Shown here: positions 60,975 to 64,000 of the stretch, piece after piece
Numbering within the stretch: position 1 is the stretch's first letter
Layout: each line of letters starts with the position of its first letter
Origin: Streptomyces malaysiensis subsp. samsunensis
GTDB lineage: Bacteria > Actinomycetota > Actinomycetes > Streptomycetales > Streptomycetaceae
Length of the DNA stretch: 64,000 nucleotides
Direction of reading: 5' to 3'
NCBI RefSeq assembly: GCF_024519315.1
Contig: NZ_JANIIC010000003.1
Coordinates: forward strand, 266,769 to 330,768
Translations under genes and position numbers: made by a program
The notes under the pieces: generated by a model
What the model was told of the DNA's origin: nothing
Databases searched by the model: none
Seen by the model: only the letters and a program-made list of their open reading frames with translations

Positions 60975-61516
60975 TCAACCGCCGCGCCGGGCTCGCCCCA
61001 GCGCCCGGTGCAGCACCTCTTCGGCGAAGGCGGGCAGCCGTGCGTCGGCGGCTGGGCCAACGCCGTGCAGGTCCATGTCGAGGACGACGTCGTCCTGGCG
61101 GACCAGCACCTGGCCACCGGTTCCGAAGCGCCACCAGACCGCCTCCTGACCGAGGTCGAGCGACGATCTGCGGCCCCCGCCGTGTTCTTCCCCGATGGTG
61201 TCGGCGGTGCGGAACACCTTCACGGCCTCCTGGACGGCGCTCTGGGCCGGCTCCGCCCGCCCGACGGTGACCACCAGGTCGATTCTGGGACGGATCGGGT
61301 ACCGGGGTGGTTGCCGGTGCGCCCGGCAGGAGCGGGGCCAGCCGGTCCTGGAGGGTGCGGTGCCGGAAGGACAGCACACCACCGCGGCGGCGGCACGGCG
61401 GGGTTGACCGGGCGTCGGCCGTCGTTGAAGTGGATGCCGCCATAGATGGTGTGCGCCTGGATCACCGTGTGCGCGGTGCCCGAGAACTCGTTGCCCGCCA
61501 TCGGCTCGCCCTCCAT
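60975..61516 (-). pseudogene. broken gene: NB-ARC-type N-terminus joined to an unrelated C-terminal segment
   Basis: From ATG 61516 (GGGGGAG upstream) the frame reads 'MAGNEFSGTAHTVIQAHTIY', then 'GGIHFNDGRRPV', which is the hallmark N-terminus of Streptomyces NB-ARC/TPR or STAND-type proteins. Homology then stops and sense shifts between frames ('VLSFRHRTLQDRLAPLLPG' in one, 'IDLVVTVGRAEPAQSAVQEA' in another). A well-formed C-terminal piece 'RRSSLDLGQEAVWWRFGTGG' to 'DARLPAFAEEVLHRALGRAR' ends at 60975. It looks like two or more fragments fused by deletion with frameshifts. The second part is unassigned. Confidence 0.6.
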
Positions 61517-61626
61517 GCGCTCCCCCTCACGCATTCCCCGGCACATGGTGGCGCAGCGGCCGCGGGGGTGTACAGCCCGGTGGGGCGCCCTTTCGGGCAC
61601 CCCACCGGTGGCCGGTGCCCCGGTGT

Positions 61627-62055
61627 CTAGGGGCGGATATAGGGCCGGGTGATGATCTCCATGTTGTGGCCGCCGGGATCGTCGAAGTAGGCGCCACGGC
61701 CGCCGAAGAGACGGTTGATACGGCCGGGGTCGGTGTGGCCGGGGTCGGCGTAGTAGGTGACGCCGACCGCCTCCAGGCGGGCGATCATCGCGTCGAACCG
61801 CTCCTCGGGCACGAGGAACGCGTAGTGCTGCGGCTGTATGGGCTCGTCGCGCTTCTCGTAGTAGTCGAGCGTCACGCCGTTGCCGAGGTCGACGGGCAGG
61901 AACGGGCCGAACGGGGCTCCGACCTCCACCCCCAGGATCACGGCGATGAACTCTGCGGACAGTTGGCGGTCGGGGGCGTAGACGGCGGTGTGATTCAGCT
62001 GGACGACGGTGGTCGAGGTCTCGGAGCCGTGCTCGGGCCGCGTTTGTCGTGACAT
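61627..62055 (-). CDS. VOC-family (glyoxalase-fold) protein
   Basis: The 142-residue vicinal-oxygen-chelate protein contains paired beta-alpha-beta-beta-beta modules: 'VVQLNHTAVYAPDRQLSAEF' (first metal His) and 'HYAFLVPEERFDAMIARLEA' (second metal His), and a C-terminal 'GRGAYFDDPGGHNMEIITRP' (Glu metal ligand). Such proteins may be dioxygenases, lyases or resistance proteins; the sequence does not decide. ATG 62055 is preferred to an upstream ATG at 62127 for homology and spacing. It is divergent from the Ada/AlkA gene. Confidence 0.84.
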   Translation of the reverse strand: MSRQTRPEHGSETSTTVVQLNHTAVYAPDRQLSAEFIAVILGVEVGAPFGPFLPVDLGNGVTLDYYEKRDEPIQPQHYAFLVPEERFDAMIARLEAVGVTYYADPGHTDPGRINRLFGGRGAYFDDPGGHNMEIITRPYIRP

Positions 62056-62507
62056 CTGTGGTGGTGTCTCCGCATCGTGGAATCCGCTGGAACAGGCGCC
62101 ACGCAGGGGCGCCAGGAGGAAGGACACGGAGGAAGGGGCGGGTCTCTGGCCCGCCTCGGGCTCACGCCGAGGCCGGGCGCCTCACTCGTGTGTGGCCCAT
62201 GGCCGACCCGGCAGTCACCTCACCGACTCTAGCAGCGCCCCACGCCCGGTCCGAGGGGCGGTCGGCAGTGGCTCGGGCCATGCCCACGACCGCTGAAGAG
62301 CCGCCTCGGACGGCCACGCCGCCGCTCAACTAGCGCGGTCCGCCCGGCAGATCGGCGGACGTCGGTGAATGTGCCGGCGCGCTCATGACGGACGAGACCG
62401 CACCGGAGCGACCCGCGCACGCCTCTCCCCCACACCACAGCGCCATGAGCGCCATGTCCGATTTCCGCCAGCACGCCGCCCCTCCTCTGGCGCACAGTGG
62501 AGGTGTG
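62056..62507. other. 452-bp divergent intergenic region
   Basis: No supported gene. Short open frames lack neighbour-like codon bias. A 9-bp inverted repeat, GCGCTCATG (62379-62387) and CATGAGCGC (62444-62452), is widely spaced and of doubtful meaning. Promoters for the VOC gene and the Ada/AlkA gene must lie here; I cannot locate them reliably. Confidence 0.4.
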
Positions 62508-64000
62508 ATGAGCGACGACAGCAGGTACGAGGCGGTGTGCAGCCGCGACGCGCGTTTCGACGGAGAGTTCTTCTTCGCCGTCGCCACGACCGGGATCTAC
62601 TGCCGACCGAGCTGCCCCGCGACCACACCACGGCGCAAGAACGTCCGGTTCTTCCCGACCTCGGCCGCCGCGCAGGGCGCGGGGTTCCGGGCCTGTCGCC
62701 GCTGCCGGCCGGACGCCGTGCCCGGCTCCGCCGACTGGAACGCGCGGGCGGACGCCGTCGGCCGCGCCATGCGGATGATCGGGGACGGCGTGGTGGACCG
62801 GGAGGGGGTGTCCGGGCTCGCGGCGCGGCTCGGCTACAGCGCCCGGCAGGTGCAGCGCCAGCTGACCGCCGAGCTCGGCGCCGGGCCGGTGGCGCTCGCC
62901 CGCGCCCAGCGCGCCCACACCGCGCGGATCCTGCTACAGACCACCGCCCTGCGGGCCTCGGAGATCGCGTTCGCGGCCGGGTTCTCCAGCGTCCGGCAGT
63001 TCAATGACACCCTGCGCGAGATCTACGCCGCCACCCCCACCGAACTGCGCGCCGCCCGCCCGGAGAAGTCCTCCCGGCCCGGGTCCGCGGGGACGGCCGG
63101 CGGGGTGCTGGGGACCGATGGCGGGACGGCCGGGGTGCCGCTGCGGCTCGCCTACCGCGGTCCGTACGACACCACACAGGTCTTCGACTATCTCGCCCGG
63201 CGTGCCCTCGCCGGGGTGGAGGAGATGGTGGGCACCGCGGGCGCCCGGACCTACCGCCGCACCCTGCGGCTGCCGCACGCCTGCGCCATCGTCGAGATCG
63301 ACGAACGGCCCGGCGACGGCTGGCTGGAGTGCCGGCTGCGCCTGACCGAGCTGCGCGATCTGACCACCGCCATCCAGCGGATCCGGCGCCTGTTCGACCT
63401 GGACGCCGATCCGTACGCGGTCGCCGAGCGCCTCGGCGCCGACGCCGCGCTCGCGCCCCTGGTGGACGCGCGGCCGGGGCTGCGTTCCCCGGGCACCGCC
63501 GACCCCCATGAACTCGCCGTCCGCGCGGTGCTCGGCCAGCAGGTCTCGGTGGCCGCCGGACGCGTACTGGGCGATGCGCTGGTCGCCGCGTACGGGAAGC
63601 CCCTGGAGCGGCCCGACGGCGGGCTCACCCATCTCTTCCCGGGCGCGGAGGACCTGGCGGGGGCGCCGTTCGAGGAGCTCGGCATGCCGGAGAGCCGGCG
63701 CGGCACGCTGCGCGCGCTCGCCGCCGCGCTCGCGCACGGCACGGTGCGGCTGGACGCGGGCGCCGACCGCGACCGGGCCGAGAAGGAGCTCCTGGGGCTG
63801 CGTGGTATCGGCCCCTGGACGGCCGGTTACATCCGGATGCGGGCGCTGAGCGACCCCGATGTGCTGCTGGAGTCGGATGTCGCCGTACGGGCCGGGGCCC
63901 GCGGCGCGGGGGCGTATCTGGAGGACTCCGAGGGCTGGCGGCCCTGGCGTTCATACGCCATGCACCACCTCTGGAACGCCCCGCGGCCCCGGCCCGCGTA
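62508..64000 (+). CDS. Ada/AlkA fusion: DNA-repair regulator plus 3-methyladenine glycosylase, 3' end outside the window
   Basis: The protein combines an Ada N-domain with four zinc Cys (Cys32 and Cys36 in 'GIYCRPSCPATTPRRKNVRF', Cys63 and Cys66 in 'FRACRRCRPD'), of which Cys32 would accept a methyl group from DNA phosphotriesters; an AraC-type HTH ('VSGLAARLGYSARQVQRQL', 'ASEIAFAAGFSSVRQFNDTL', about 95-170); and an AlkA base-excision domain with helix-hairpin-helix 'LLGLRGIGPWTAGYIRMRAL' and catalytic Asp in 'VLLESDVAVR'. It both senses and repairs alkylation damage. GGAGG precedes ATG 62508. About 497 codons are in view; only the last few should be missing. Confidence 0.9.
   Translation, partial: MSDDSRYEAVCSRDARFDGEFFFAVATTGIYCRPSCPATTPRRKNVRFFPTSAAAQGAGFRACRRCRPDAVPGSADWNARADAVGRAMRMIGDGVVDREGVSGLAARLGYSARQVQRQLTAELGAGPVALARAQRAHTARILLQTTALRASEIAFAAGFSSVRQFNDTLREIYAATPTELRAARPEKSSRPGSAGTAGGVLGTDGGTAGVPLRLAYRGPYDTTQVFDYLARRALAGVEEMVGTAGARTYRRTLRLPHACAIVEIDERPGDGWLECRLRLTELRDLTTAIQRIRRLFDLDADPYAVAERLGADAALAPLVDARPGLRSPGTADPHELAVRAVLGQQVSVAAGRVLGDALVAAYGKPLERPDGGLTHLFPGAEDLAGAPFEELGMPESRRGTLRALAAALAHGTVRLDAGADRDRAEKELLGLRGIGPWTAGYIRMRALSDPDVLLESDVAVRAGARGAGAYLEDSEGWRPWRSYAMHHLWNAPRPRPA

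Noticed and set aside
62379..62452. 9-bp inverted repeat before the Ada/AlkA gene as an Ada box or terminator
   Set aside because: The arms are 56 bp apart and the word does not resemble known Ada-binding sequences. Chance is likely in this base composition.
1..64000. tRNA, rRNA, riboswitch or insertion-sequence features
   Set aside because: I looked for cloverleaf and CCA ends, rRNA words, known riboswitch cores, transposase motifs and terminal inverted repeats and saw none I could defend. A covariance-model search would be needed to exclude small RNAs.

Overview
The window is very GC-rich (about 72% by eye), with strong G/C preference at third codon positions, AGGAGG-type ribosome binding sites, many GTG starts and only a handful of TTA codons. 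Together with the gene content (DUF6328 and DUF6480 proteins, an NB-ARC/TPR ATPase, a maleylpyruvate-isomerase-fold protein and many TetR, MerR, LacI and WYL regulators) this points to a Streptomyces or very close relative. The number of fragments and broken genes, and the absence of core housekeeping genes, suggest an accessory region such as a chromosome arm. I saw no rRNA, tRNA, CRISPR array or intact insertion sequence.

Layout. 1-2,835: a phosphotransferase cut by the window edge, a membrane endonuclease/exonuclease/phosphatase-fold protein, a dehydrogenase fragment and a small secreted protein with a strong terminator. 2,927-9,085: a D-erythronate/tetronate catabolic operon (otnK-otnC-MFS-otnI-denD-FadR-type regulator). 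A deletion scar has fused the remains of a divergent LysR gene to an otnK lacking its 5' end. 9,171-11,375: a divergent WYL regulator/DinB pair and a winged-helix remnant. 11,481-17,454: an acyltransferase with a TTA codon, then an MFS exporter-MBL hydrolase unit divergent from an AtzG-like/amidase pair, with a TetR gene that shares an operator-like word with the divergent promoter. 17,498-22,009: a class V aminotransferase, an AI-2E-type permease, and an NsrR-flavohaemoglobin nitric oxide defence unit with two matching 23-bp operators.

22,180-31,647: two convergent methyltransferases, a MerR/membrane-protein pair with a leaderless-type MerR promoter, an aldo/keto reductase divergent from TetR, and a LacI gene facing a collapsed inositol locus (iolC, iolE and iolG-like remnants) in which only a TIM-barrel epimerase remains intact. 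31,705-38,752: an acyl-CoA dehydrogenase/TetR unit, a 14-helix exporter, then a PLP Orn/Lys/Arg-type decarboxylase next to a haem-oxygenase-like di-iron oxygenase. This is the best candidate for an undescribed small pathway. 39,037-42,869: a GT-B-like protein convergent with an NB-ARC/TPR ATPase, the two sharing a CTAG at their stop codons. 43,105-46,889: a three-subunit molybdenum aldehyde oxidoreductase of PaoABC type.

47,050-64,000: a nucleotidyltransferase, a zinc alcohol dehydrogenase, a coiled-coil/winged-helix protein, a squalene/phytoene-synthase-like protein, TetR divergent from a quinone-oxidoreductase-like gene whose leader holds three 22-bp repeats, RNase HI with a zinc ribbon, a secreted endonuclease I, a DJ-1/PfpI protein, a frameshifted M20 amidohydrolase, a diaminopropionate ammonia-lyase beside a broken LysR gene, a small lipoprotein, a broken gene with an NB-ARC-type N-terminus, a VOC protein and the start of an Ada/AlkA fusion.

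Four genes carry a TTA codon (acyltransferase, NB-ARC ATPase, nucleotidyltransferase, DJ-1/PfpI). In Streptomyces that places them under control of the bldA leucyl-tRNA. All functions below are read from the sequence and from family knowledge recalled without database searches.
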